Part shown: positions 54,539 to 64,000 of the stretch, piece after piece
Position numbering within the stretch: position 1 is the first letter of the stretch
How the letters are laid out: each line of letters starts with the position of its first letter
NCBI GenBank assembly: GCA_030710605.1
Contig: CP092880.1
Location: forward strand, 10,118,016-10,182,015
DNA length: 64,000 bases
Direction: 5' to 3'
Source: Cordylochernes scorpioides
Taxonomy: Eukaryota; Arthropoda; Arachnida; Pseudoscorpiones; Chernetidae
Notes under the pieces: model-generated
What the model saw: only the letters and a program-made list of their open reading frames with translations
Database searches by the model: none
Told to the model about the DNA's origin: nothing
Position numbers and translations under genes: made by a program

Positions 54539-54634
54539 ATCTTCTTCTTTCTTATCTCTACTCAATCATATTAGGATATCAAGCTTGTAGAGCTTGAGAC
54601 TTTTGATAATGTCTGCTGGGGAAGAGTAGAGCTC
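54539..54634 (-). repeat. Repeat E tail variant, cut by the gap
   Basis: CTTCTTTCTTATCTCTACTC then GAGCTTGAGACTTTTGATAA, as the variant at 22150-22255. It runs into the N block. Confidence 0.65.
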
Positions 54635-54734
54635 NNNNNNNNNNNNNNNNNNNNNNNNNNNNNNNNNNNNNNNNNNNNNNNNNNNNNNNNNNNNNNNNNN
54701 NNNNNNNNNNNNNNNNNNNNNNNNNNNNNNNNNN
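54635..54734. other. Assembly gap (100 N)
   Basis: Exactly 100 N, a conventional gap of unknown size. Confidence 0.99.
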
Positions 54735-55030
54735 TGCATATATTAGTTAATAACTATAGCCTATGTGCTTTATCTGTCTATGTACTGTTGGCTTCCGTAG
54801 GCGTCTCTTACTGGGAAAAAGAAAGAGAGAATTCCATTTGGTTATTAACTAATATATGCATTTATTTAAGGAGCGACCCGCTCCAACACAATAGTTACAG
54901 AAATGGGGGGGGGGGGGGGGGGGGGGGGGGGCAAAGGTGGCGTGATCGTAGCCGACCAATAGGAGGGCGCCATTCCAAAAAAAAAAAGCAAACCGTGACA
55001 GAGGCCACGCATGACGCTCGTAACTGTATA
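54735..55030. repeat. Palindrome-bearing repeat, inverted copy of 30640-30912
   Basis: TGCATATATTAGTTAATAAC at the gap edge and its complement near 54840-54860. Then GGAGCGACCCGCTCCAACAC, a run of 27 G (54905-54931) and GCGTGATCGTAGCC. Confidence 0.75.
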
Positions 55031-55484
55031 TAGAATCATATTACTATTAAGGTACTATTACTGTTATTACAGAATGTATCCTACATTTCTGCTTGGAGAA
55101 TCTGTATAAGACTAAAAGGTCTTAATAAAGCTTTTTTTTTTGTTTGTTGTTGTTGATTAACGTATCACTGAAAAGGCGAGTATGGAATCAGCCATGTTCT
55201 AGTCTCCGCTTTCCTCATCCAAATGGACCACGACCTTCTATTAATCTCCTCCGAACGGTGACTGCGATCCAACAAGTATATATAGAGCAAGGTAGTGTAC
55301 AAGCTATGTAGAGGCAGAGCAGTTCTATATATAGAATTGAAGGCCAGAGTTGTGTCTAGTGTCAAGTGACCGACCAAAGTGACAGACAGACAGTCCAGGT
55401 AATGGCGACAGTAACACTACCTTGGATTAACTCAGAGGTTTGGACTCATCAGAATCAAACGTAAATTACAAGAGCTCATAAACA

Positions 55485-55715
55485 TAAATAATATATAATA
55501 CAATATAATGCGGCTTATGATTGTAAAACGAAATTTGACAATTATACCGAAATTCCCGGACACTTTTATTTTTCCGTTTATCATTACTCTTCACAATTCA
55601 TTCTATCATACTTCATCCCTAAGGTTAGAAATAATCGTTATTTCTCCTTAAAATAAATTTCGATTTTTCGTTCAAAAGAAACATTTGCTGTATAATTGTC
55701 AAATTTCGTTCTATA
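55485..55715 (+). repeat. Repeat T copy lacking the tRNA-like head
   Basis: Outer ATACAATATAATGCGGCTTA, inner ACGAAATTTGACAATTATA and its inverted partner TATAATTGTCAAATTTCGT. The tRNA part is reduced to AAATTCCCGGACA. Confidence 0.7.
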
Positions 55716-55717
55716 AA

Positions 55718-56093
55718 TCTTCTATATATATATATATAAAAAAAAAAGAATGTTTTTTTGTATGTTTGTTTGTTTGTATGTCCGGTATACAAATTCGCAG
55801 TAGTTCACTAATTCAAACCAAAATTTCCACACATAGGTAAAAAAATACGGGGAAGACGATAGGCTATTTTAAAAAATACATAAATCAATTATTAAAACTA
55901 TATATTCAAATTATTCTACTTAGCTCACGAACAGCGCCCTCTATCAAAGATTAGATCAAATTATGTTGATGCAAACAAATAGATAATGCTAATAACAAAC
56001 AATTCTAAAAAAAATATCTTATATAAATATATATCACTCGGGTAGATATGCACACGGGTCAATCCCGGGGCGAAGCCCGGGTCACCCGTCTAG
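55718..56093 (+). mobile_element. Helitron, non-autonomous (376 bp)
   Basis: TCTTCTATATATATATATA at the 5' end. The 3' end is hairpin CCCGGGGCGAAGCCCGGG, then TCACCCGTCTAG before T. Duplicate at 59418-59791. Confidence 0.8.
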
Positions 56094-56139
56094 TAGTATA
56101 TAAAAATTATCTTATCTCTCTTTCTGCATTTATATTTGT

Positions 56140-56295
56140 ATTATGTTGCATTAGCACGCCATCTGGAAATTCGAAATTATAATAGACGCGTATGATTCTT
56201 TTAAAAATTAATTTTTCCATTTCAAAAAGGGCAGTAGAAATTGTTTAATTTTTAAAAGAATCATACGCGTCTACAATAGTTTCGAATTTTTCATA
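56140..56295. mobile_element. Short TIR element / foldback
   Basis: GTTGCATTAGCACGCCATCT at left, relative of 36625. Internal inverted arms AGACGCGTATGATTCTTTTA and its complement TAAAAGAATCATACGCGTCT lie 60 bases apart. Confidence 0.65.
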
Positions 56296-56519
56296 TATGT
56301 ATACAAAAATAATACTAATTTATACTCTTTAAGCGCTAAACAATCTAAAAAAACGACAATAAAAAGTTAATAGATTATTATTTTTTTTAAGAAAGCTTTT
56401 AGGGAGGACAAATTTTTGTCAAAGTGATCAACTTATCAATTTTCTGCTTGTATCTTTATTAACATATTGTAAGTCAACTTCCACTATGTGGCACTGGCAA
56501 GGAAAGTAAAAAATGATCT

Positions 56520-57724
56520 TATCAACAACAACAACAACAAAAAGCCTTTATTGGGGCCACTCGCCCCATACAGGATTCGCCAGTTCACAAGGGATAGGGA
56601 GAACACTGAGAGGCCTTTTTCCGGGATATAGTCTTGTGAAATCCAAATATCGCCAACGCTATATACCTATTCTTTGATATTTCATCAATCAGTGCCGGAA
56701 ATGAAGGACAAAGTTGCCCCGTTTTATCATTTAATTTTCGTCTTTCCTCAGACAGAGCAGCACAGTCAAATAAGTAATGCAACATCTCCGTTGTTATTCC
56801 TGATCCACAGAAAGTGCATTTCAGGTCTTCACGCCTCAATAAAATCAAATGGTGTTCTCTGAAAAAAATTGAGAGGGTTCTGAATTGTGCAATTAATCTG
56901 ATGATAGGAAAAGGGAGTTCAGTTAAGAAGTATTCTTCGGTGGTAAAGGCTGTATATATGTCTCTATAGTGGGAATATAACTTTGATTGGGTTATTCTTG
57001 TTAGGTCGTTTTGTATTGTTTGCTCTATCGCAGTTCTTAATATTCCAGGGATAGCATTCCTTAGTGAGTCAGGATCATTACAATAAGTAAGCCACGAGGA
57101 TCCGTTATTATTAAGTAAATTGCTTAATTGTTTTATAAAACCGATGGGCGCACCTGTAGCACAGGATAATTGCCTCATTCTAGTTAAACAAATTCGAGGC
57201 AGTCTATTTGTATCCATACTCAGCACCCTCAGCCAATATTTCAAGGTCAATTTCAGAGCTATTATTATTAATGAGACGCGGCCTGTTTCTGGTCTTATTA
57301 TATATCCTGGTGTATATCTAGGCAAATTCAAAAACCTACGTATAAATGTATCTTGTATATGGTCTAATAAATCTTTATACTCTGTTGCCCAAATTGGAGC
57401 AGCATACATCAAAACAGCCATCACAATTGAGTCAAACAGTTTCATTGCAGAGTTTAGTGAATTAATTTTTGATTTCGCCAATAATGGGGTTGTAGCATTT
57501 ATTGCCGCAAGTGCTTTTCCTTTGAAAAAGTTTGCGGCTTGAGTGGTTTTAGTTGTACTGACCAGAGGGTATCCCAAGTAGATATATCTTCCTGTTACCA
57601 TCAGAGGTTTACCATTCCAGTACCATCTATCTTCTCTTGAGGGTTTACCACCATTGCGAAATACCATAATCTTTGATTTGGACTCATTCAGTGTCATTTC
57701 GTTCACACCAAGATATTCCTTCAA
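56520..57724 (-). CDS. LINE-2 family ORF C-terminal part, intact frame
   Basis: An open frame of about 380 codons, the post-RT part of a non-LTR ORF2. TLNESKSKIMVFRNGGK (RT thumb side), YLGYPLVSTTKT, AAPIWATEYKDLLDHIQDTF, TPGYIIRPETGRVSL, and a terminal CTFCGSG...HYLFDC zinc-type motif followed by SEERRK. The catalytic YADD region is cut away upstream, so it is 5'-truncated and cannot work alone. The unbroken frame suggests a young insertion. The first codon is only a frame start. 3' tail complement ACAACAACAAAAAGCCTTTA at about 56525. Confidence 0.8.
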
Positions 57725-57889
57725 TAAATTAATAAAATGATCTTATCAGGAGTTCCACTTAATGAAAAATTTTATAGTGCACTTTTTTTTTGCATCAAAG
57801 TAAACCCTTTATTTAATAAATGTTTAGTATCAAAATAGTGTTATATAAAATGAAAGTATTTAAAAGCACGAAAGTTTCTTTTATACATA

Positions 57890-58130
57890 ATACAAACTTC
57901 TACTGCCCTTACTGCGATGAAAAAATATATTGGGAGGGCTTGGCTCATCAGCGGTGAACCCTCCCAGCGGTTTCGCCAATTTAATCCACCAGACCGCTTC
58001 TCAGAGCTCTAATACTGTATTGGACGATTCTGCTTATATACTCAGCACTGAAGGGTGGAATCTTAGAAATGGTTTTCAAGAAAACTATGGACATAAGCTT
58101 ATAGGACAGTAGAATTACATTCAAATAGTG
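57890..58130. repeat. Dispersed repeat (GGGAGGGTTCACC family), inverted
   Basis: GGGAGGGCTTGGCTCATCAG, GTGAACCCTCCCAGCGG and AAACTATGGACATAAGC match the complement of 36835-37065. Confidence 0.65.
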
Positions 58131-58309
58131 TTATAAACTTAGATATTTATTCTAATTAGTTAAAAAGTGAATTATGGAGAGAGAGAGATACCTTTTATTA
58201 GTGGATTTTATTTTTTTATTATAAAATCAGTAATATATATATAAAAAGACTGAAGTATATTTTAGCTTCCAAGTCCGACGTATGTCCAATGGCCTTAATA
58301 TAATGCAGA

Positions 58310-58311
<2 letters not shown>

Positions 58312-58370
<59 letters not shown>
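58312..58370. repeat. (CA)n microsatellite, about 59 bp
   Basis: Uninterrupted CA run ending copy C. In copy D the same tract is only about 20 bp. Confidence 0.95.
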
Positions 58371-58374
<4 letters not shown>

Positions 58375-58700
58375 CCTTTATTAAGACACACAGGTCTTAT
58401 AGAGGATTCTCCTTGGGGTTACAAGACGGAGAAACCTATGAAAGTGGGAAATAAAAAATGGAGAAAGATTATATACATATGGTAAATATATACAGATTAT
58501 AAGAAAGAATAAAAAATAAGAAAAAAAAAATTTGGAAATATGGATGGGAGAAGTGGAGAGCGAAAAGAGGAAAGAAAACAGGTATTTACATATGGAACAA
58601 GTCAATTTAAGCTCTTCTGCTAACACAGCACAATAATGCAGAATCTCAGTTTGCCATTCTGACCAAAGCTGATATTGTGGCATTGTCACCGACCTCAATC
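58371..58700 (-). pseudogene. LINE 3' end fragment
   Basis: AAAAGCCTTTATTAAGACAC at the left is the complement of a LINE-2-like 3' end. The minus frame 58600-58690 (YQLWSEWQTEILHYCAVLAE) may be its C-terminus. It starts exactly at the CA tract. Confidence 0.5.
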
Positions 58701-58719
58701 CGCTAGTTTGTAGAGACGG

Positions 58720-59176
58720 TCAATAGATGGCGCTCAGTTTTATCGTCTGTTTTGATAGGAGAGACGACTTTTATTTTTAACTATAAATTTCCTTCCGGCA
58801 AAATTTCCATCTATATTTTGGCCATAGATTCGTCCTAGCCACGTCCTAGTCACTAAAAATAGTGACTTTTGAGAGAAAATATAAAAAATGATAGGCAATT
58901 TTTTTTATATAAATTATCAAAATGAGATAAAACAATCACCTTTTGTTTTATGATCTACAAACATTAAAAAATAACAACTACAAAAATAAAAATGTTAAAA
59001 TAGATTATAGACAATTTCTGTCTCTCTATATATAAATTATATATAATCAAACGATAAAAATAACAAAAAATCATCTTTTGCTTTTATGATCTACAAAAAC
59101 GACCTATAAAATAATAAATATAAAAATTAAAAAAAAAGTCGTGTGACTGAAAATTTCTGATGGCTTAACATAAAAA
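58720..59176. other. AT-rich spacer between copies C and D
   Basis: GTCAATAGATGGCGCTCAGT near 58709, otherwise AT-rich with repeated AACAATCACCTTTTG / AAATCATCTTTTGC blocks. No gene seen. Confidence 0.45.
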
Positions 59177-60217
59177 CATAAACATAAATAATATATAATA
59201 CAATATAATGCGGCTTATGATTGTAAAACGAAATTTGACAATTATACCGAAATTCCCGGACACTTTTATTTTTCCGTTTATCATTACTCTTCACAATTCA
59301 TTCTATCATACTTCATCCCTAAGGTTAGAAATAATCGTTATTTCTCCTTAAAATAAATTTCGATTTTTCGTTCAAAAGAAACATTTGCTGTATAATTGTC
59401 AAATTTCGTTCTATAAATCTTCTATATATATATATAAAAAAAAAAGAATGTTTTTTTGTATGTTTGTTTGTTTGTATGTCCGGTATACAAATTCGCAGTA
59501 GTTCACTAATTCAAACCAAAATTTCCACACATAGGTAAAAAAATACGGGGAAGACGATAGGCTATTTTAAAAAATACATAAATCAATTATTAAAACTATA
59601 TATTCAAATTATTCTACTTAGCTCACGAACAGCGCCCTCTATCAAAGATTAGATCAAATTATGTTGATGCAAACAAATAGATAATGCTAATAACAAACAA
59701 TTCTAAAAAAAATATCTTATATAAATATATATCACTCGGGTAGATATGCACACGGGTCAATCCCGGGGCGAAGCCCGGGTCACCCGTCTAGTAGTATATA
59801 AAAATTATCTTATCTCTCTTTCTGCATTTATATTTGTATTATGTTGCATTAGCACGCCATCTGGAAATTCGAAATTATAATAGACGCGTATGATTCTTTT
59901 AAAAATTAATTTTTCCATTTCAAAAAGGGCAGTAGAAATTGTTTAATTTTTAAAAGAATCATACGCGTCTACAATAGTTTCGAATTTTTCATATATGTAT
60001 ACAAAAATAATACTAATTTATACTCTTTAAGCGCTAAACAATCTAAAAAAACGACAATAAAAAGTTAATAGATTATTATTTTTTTTAAGAAAGCTTTTAG
60101 GGAGGACAAATTTTTGTCAAAGTGATCAACTTATCAATTTTCTGCTTGTATCTTTATTAACATATTGTAAGTCAACTTCCACTATGTGGCACTGGCAAGG
60201 AAAGTAAAAAATGATCT

Positions 60218-61422
60218 TATCAACAACAACAACAACAAAAAGCCTTTATTGGGGCCACTCGCCCCATACAGGATTCGCCAGTTCACAAGGGATAGGGAGA
60301 ACACTGAGAGGCCTTTTTCCGGGATATAGTCTTGTGAAATCCAAATATCGCCAACGCTATATACCTATTCTTTGATATTTCATCAATCAGTGCCGGAAAT
60401 GAAGGACAAAGTTGCCCCGTTTTATCATTTAATTTTCGTCTTTCCTCAGACAGAGCAGCACAGTCAAATAAGTAATGCAACATCTCCGTTGTTATTCCTG
60501 ATCCACAGAAAGTGCATTTCAGGTCTTCACGCCTCAATAAAATCAAATGGTGTTCTCTGAAAAAAATTGAGAGGGTTCTGAATTGTGCAATTAATCTGAT
60601 GATAGGAAAAGGGAGTTCAGTTAAGAAGTATTCTTCGGTGGTAAAGGCTGTATATATGTCTCTATAGTGGGAATATAACTTTGATTGGGTTATTCTTGTT
60701 AGGTCGTTTTGTATTGTTTGCTCTATCGCAGTTCTTAATATTCCAGGGATAGCATTCCTTAGTGAGTCAGGATCATTACAATAAGTAAGCCACGAGGATC
60801 CGTTATTATTAAGTAAATTGCTTAATTGTTTTATAAAACCGATGGGCGCACCTGTAGCACAGGATAATTGCCTCATTCTAGTTAAACAAATTCGAGGCAG
60901 TCTATTTGTATCCATACTCAGCACCCTCAGCCAATATTTCAAGGTCAATTTCAGAGCTATTATTATTAATGAGACGCGGCCTGTTTCTGGTCTTATTATA
61001 TATCCTGGTGTATATCTAGGCAAATTCAAAAACCTACGTATAAATGTATCTTGTATATGGTCTAATAAATCTTTATACTCTGTTGCCCAAATTGGAGCAG
61101 CATACATCAAAACAGCCATCACAATTGAGTCAAACAGTTTCATTGCAGAGTTTAGTGAATTAATTTTTGATTTCGCCAATAATGGGGTTGTAGCATTTAT
61201 TGCCGCAAGTGCTTTTCCTTTGAAAAAGTTTGCGGCTTGAGTGGTTTTAGTTGTACTGACCAGAGGGTATCCCAAGTAGATATATCTTCCTGTTACCATC
61301 AGAGGTTTACCATTCCAGTACCATCTATCTTCTCTTGAGGGTTTACCACCATTGCGAAATACCATAATCTTTGATTTGGACTCATTCAGTGTCATTTCGT
61401 TCACACCAAGATATTCCTTCAA
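60218..61422 (-). CDS. LINE-2 ORF C-terminal part, duplicate
   Basis: Protein identical to that of 56585-57724, so no amino-acid change has accumulated since duplication. Same truncated start and same tail. Confidence 0.8.
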
Positions 61423-62009
61423 TAAATTAATAAAATGATCTTATCAGGAGTTCCACTTAATGAAAAATTTTATAGTGCACTTTTTTTTTGCATCAAAGTA
61501 AACCCTTTATTTAATAAATGTTTAGTATCAAAATAGTGTTATATAAAATGAAAGTATTTAAAAGCACGAAAGTTTCTTTTATACATAATACAAACTTCTA
61601 CTGCCCTTACTGCGATGAAAAAATATATTGGGAGGGCTTGGCTCATCAGCGGTGAACCCTCCCAGCGGTTTCGCCAATTTAATCCACCAGACCGCTTCTC
61701 AGAGCTCTAATACTGTATTGGACGATTCTGCTTATATACTCAGCACTGAAGGGTGGAATCTTAGAAATGGTTTTCAAGAAAACTATGGACATAAGCTTAT
61801 AGGACAGTAGAATTACATTCAAATAGTGTTATAAACTTAGATATTTATTCTAATTAGTTAAAAAGTGAATTATGGAGAGAGAGAGATACCTTTTATTAGT
61901 GGATTTTATTTTTTTATTATAAAATCAGTAATATATATATAAAAAGACTGAAGTATATTTTAGCTTCCAAGTCCGACGTATGTCCAATGGCCTTAATATA
62001 ATGCAGAAT

Positions 62010-62029
62010 ACACACACACACACACACAC
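62010..62029. repeat. (CA)n microsatellite, about 20 bp
   Basis: Shorter allele of the tract at 58312. Directly followed by GC-rich TCGGGCGTGCGGCCGCGC. Confidence 0.9.
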
Positions 62030-62238
62030 TCGGGCGTGCGGCCGCGCTTTTTCGAGCTCCGCCGTTTTCGCCCTTTAAGAGCCTAAATTTGTCGCTGGAA
62101 GCGACTAATTTGGTATGGGCGGACAGCCCATTCAACGCCGATGAATTACCTGCAAGGTACGGCCTAATACCACAAACCTCAGCAGAGTTATCTGCAAATA
62201 ACAATTTCCAGTTGCAAAACTCGGAAGAAACGCAAGAA
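62030..62238 (+). promoter_or_regulatory. Probable LINE 5' UTR
   Basis: GC-rich leader between the CA tract and the ORF1 ATG, likely carrying the internal promoter. No TATA seen. Confidence 0.4.
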
Positions 62239-63939
62239 ATGGCCAGCTATGCAAATTTGCCTATTGGCCAAAGACATGCAAATTCCGCCTCTACGCGCGA
62301 ATCTGCAACTACGTTGCCTTCATCTGGCGTATTTCTTGGTCAGCAGAACCGGGATAACTTACCTATGGATCTAAATCCTGTAACTGAAGGCGATTTTACC
62401 ATCGTTCAAAATAAAAGAAAACGCCGTGACACAACAGCACCGCGCGACATGACCGCACAGCCCAACAGTGCTGGATCGGCAGCCAGGCGACAAAGATCCT
62501 CGCCTGCACTCATTCCTCGAGTCCAAGAGATCAGGACCACGAGGACGCACATCGCGGAGGCCAGGGCTCGCCAGGCGAACTGCACCGAGGAGCAGTGCTT
62601 CTTCTTGGAGTACTGCCCTAGCTACGAGACTTACCAATACCTCAGGGCTATTGGAGGTATTATTGGAGGAACAAAAAACATCGTTCAATTCTCCAAAGTG
62701 AACGGCCAGTACCTGGTGGGCCTCACCAGCAGATCCATGGCGGAACAACTAATCCGTGAAGGCCTTGAAATTGAGGGAACCCTCCTGAGGACCTTCCCCT
62801 TCAGGAGAAGTGCAACCAGAATCACAATTGGGAACCTGCCCTTCTTTGTGCGGGACGCCGTTGTGATTGACGCCCTTGCACGCTTTGGGCGTGTGACCTC
62901 CATAGCCCCCAAACAACTTAAAGCGGGCGAATTCGAATTCACCGACGGCCGCCGGGAGGCCTTTATCCTCCTCCATGACGGCATAACCGTCGACAAGCTG
63001 CCCACCCGCTTCGAGATCAAGATCAAGGGTGAGGCCTGGCCCGCTTACATCTCATATGGCATCAAATGCTCAAGATGCCACGGACAGGGACACAGGAGAG
63101 CCAGCTGCCCTCTGCTCTATGGGCAGTCCACCACCTCCAGACGAGCCTCACCGCCCTCTACCACCGGCCTTCCACCATCGACCGCGCCTGGGCTGCCTAG
63201 GCAGTCTTCGGCCGCGCCTTCTGCGCCAGCGCCTCCCAGTCCAGCTCTCGGGCCTTCCGGCGCTCAACCAGATGCCCAAGCTGTGTCCCCACCATCTGCG
63301 GCGCCCCGGCCGACTGCACCAGCGCCTCCGGCCTCATCTGTGCACATGGCGGCTCCTGCCCCTCCACCAGAGGCCCCTACACCCGAGCACCCCGCGGGCC
63401 CTCGCTCGGCGACGACTGAGCCGACGCCTCCCGCCCGACCGGACTTCACTGCCCCGTGTGGCCCTCTGCCTGCGCAGGGGACCCTCGGACCTGCGACCCA
63501 CACACCGGATGTAGACATGACCACCACTGAGGAGCCCTCTGCTCCCCCACCATCCGCAGTTTCAACACCCCCACTGCCTACGCCTCAGCCTGCTAGGCCG
63601 ACGCCGCCTGTTCCCCACGGGAAAGAATCAGCCCCAACTAAAGTGGCCTCTCCGCCTGCACTGCCTGTCAAGACCGACGAAGACCGTAAAAGATGGCTCC
63701 TTGACACTTTCAAGGATCTGAATTACAGAGCCATCTTAAGACCCATAATGGTGTGGAGCGATGATAATACTCTCATTAACTCGGTCCTGTGCTACGAGAA
63801 GGCTTGGAACAGCTATCATAACGTACCGCGAGACCAAAGGAGGATTCTTTCGGGCTTCTTGGACAGCGTCATACGGCGCGCCCGGGGTGGCGACCAGACT
63901 ACTCTGGACGGACTGTTAAAATTCAAGTCAGCTCTGTAG
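62239..63939 (+). CDS. LINE ORF1, gag-like zinc-knuckle protein
   Basis: 566 codons from the first in-frame ATG (62239). The frame is open from 62089, but only a TTG lies there. Order (from the ATG): polar N-terminus with a basic NKRKRRD (about residues 59-65); a folded region (about 125-280) with YLRAIGGIIGG, QYLVGLTSRSMAEQLI and ITIGNLPFFVRDAVVIDALA, like the nucleic-acid-binding part of TX1/Tad-type LINE ORF1; the CCHC knuckle CSRCHGQGHRRASC (C-X2-C-X4-H-X4-C); a long Pro/Ala/Ser-rich linker; and a helical C-terminal block (DEDRKRWLLDTFKDLNYRAI). It would bind element RNA. GC-rich and codon-biased, unlike everything else here. ORF2 would lie beyond the window. Confidence 0.78.
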   Translation: MASYANLPIGQRHANSASTRESATTLPSSGVFLGQQNRDNLPMDLNPVTEGDFTIVQNKRKRRDTTAPRDMTAQPNSAGSAARRQRSSPALIPRVQEIRTTRTHIAEARARQANCTEEQCFFLEYCPSYETYQYLRAIGGIIGGTKNIVQFSKVNGQYLVGLTSRSMAEQLIREGLEIEGTLLRTFPFRRSATRITIGNLPFFVRDAVVIDALARFGRVTSIAPKQLKAGEFEFTDGRREAFILLHDGITVDKLPTRFEIKIKGEAWPAYISYGIKCSRCHGQGHRRASCPLLYGQSTTSRRASPPSTTGLPPSTAPGLPRQSSAAPSAPAPPSPALGPSGAQPDAQAVSPPSAAPRPTAPAPPASSVHMAAPAPPPEAPTPEHPAGPRSATTEPTPPARPDFTAPCGPLPAQGTLGPATHTPDVDMTTTEEPSAPPPSAVSTPPLPTPQPARPTPPVPHGKESAPTKVASPPALPVKTDEDRKRWLLDTFKDLNYRAILRPIMVWSDDNTLINSVLCYEKAWNSYHNVPRDQRRILSGFLDSVIRRARGGDQTTLDGLLKFKSAL

Positions 63940-64000
63940 CTACCGACTGGGACCAAAACGTCCCTTCGGGAACGGCTCCATACTTCCAAGATTACTGTAA

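Larger units (their letters stand above)
55477..58370. repeat. Direct duplication, copy C
   Basis: Nearly identical to 59177-62029. Offset 3700 at the left and 3698 after an (AT)n run, so a 2-bp length change. Ends in the (CA)n tract. Contains repeat T, a Helitron, a TIR element, a LINE-2 fragment and a dispersed repeat. Confidence 0.95.
59177..62029. repeat. Direct duplication, copy D
   Basis: Copy of 55477-58370. Contains repeat T (59185-59415), Helitron (59418-59791), TIR element (about 59838-59993), LINE-2 fragment (60218-61422) and the dispersed repeat (61588-61828). Confidence 0.95.

Noticed and set aside
54788-55033. Plus frame of 81 codons with poly-Gly
   Set aside because: The Gly stretch is the 27-G run next to the gap; no coding signal.
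55736-55790. TGTTTGTTTGTTTGT low-complexity run as a separate microsatellite
   Set aside because: It is part of the Helitron 5' region and occurs in the same form in both copies.
63264-63527. Minus frame rich in Gly/Ala inside the LINE ORF1 region
   Set aside because: Mirror of the Pro/Ala-rich linker in GC-rich DNA, with no independent evidence.
1-64000. CRISPR arrays, operons, ribosome binding sites
   Set aside because: Direct repeats here are minisatellites or dispersed transposons; no regular spacer pattern and no prokaryotic gene organisation.

Overview
The window looks like AT-rich nuclear DNA of an animal, probably an arthropod; the lineage is not resolved. The basis is the mix of element classes (Ty1/copia, Ty3/gypsy, several LINE groups, Penelope-like elements, tRNA-type SINEs, mariner, Tigger/pogo, Helitrons) and the lack of operon-like gene packing. 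Almost everything recognisable is a mobile element or its wreckage. One possible host exon (about 48616-48844) and one unrecognised C-terminal coding fragment (about 32203-32391) are the only candidates for non-transposon coding sequence. A run of 100 N lies at 54635-54734.

Layout. 757-7345: a decayed gypsy element (gypsy-1, +) split by a copia element (2773-6517, -) with a 5-bp target duplication; the copia has lost its integrase. 7465-10005: gypsy-2 pol (-). 11.2-13.1 kb: short repeats including a near-perfect 197-bp palindrome and hammerhead-bearing R repeats. 13.2-15.1 kb: a LINE with RNase H (-). 15.4-24.1 kb: SINEs, TIR elements, a Helitron, tRNA-like repeats and a mariner. 24.28-30.5 kb (segment A) and 41.39-47.2 kb (segment B) are paralogous copies with different later insertions. 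30.5-41.3 kb: Tigger copies, LINE-2 fragments, SINE-in-SINE and a head-to-head Penelope-like element. 47.2-54.6 kb: solo Penelope ends, repeat E copies and gypsy-3 (-). 55477-58370 and 59177-62029 are virtually identical direct copies. From 62030 the base composition changes abruptly to GC-rich at the 5' part of a LINE carrying a gag-like ORF1.

How parts relate. Autonomous elements: LINEs, Penelope-like elements with GIY-YIG endonuclease remains, mariner. Probable dependents: a tRNA-headed SINE (about 13 copies), repeat E, whose 3' tail matches the tail of the RNase-H LINE, and repeat R, which carries a type-I hammerhead ribozyme fold. The most interesting signal is ribozyme-like. R copies keep CTGAYGA, a helix II that changes by paired substitutions, a (G/N)AAA box, a short self-complementary helix III and a matching helix I. 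The Penelope ends carry a related CTGATGA-hairpin-GAAA core and occur as palindromic inverted pairs. This resembles published hammerheads of Penelope-like elements and retrozymes; here it is an inference from reading the sequence.
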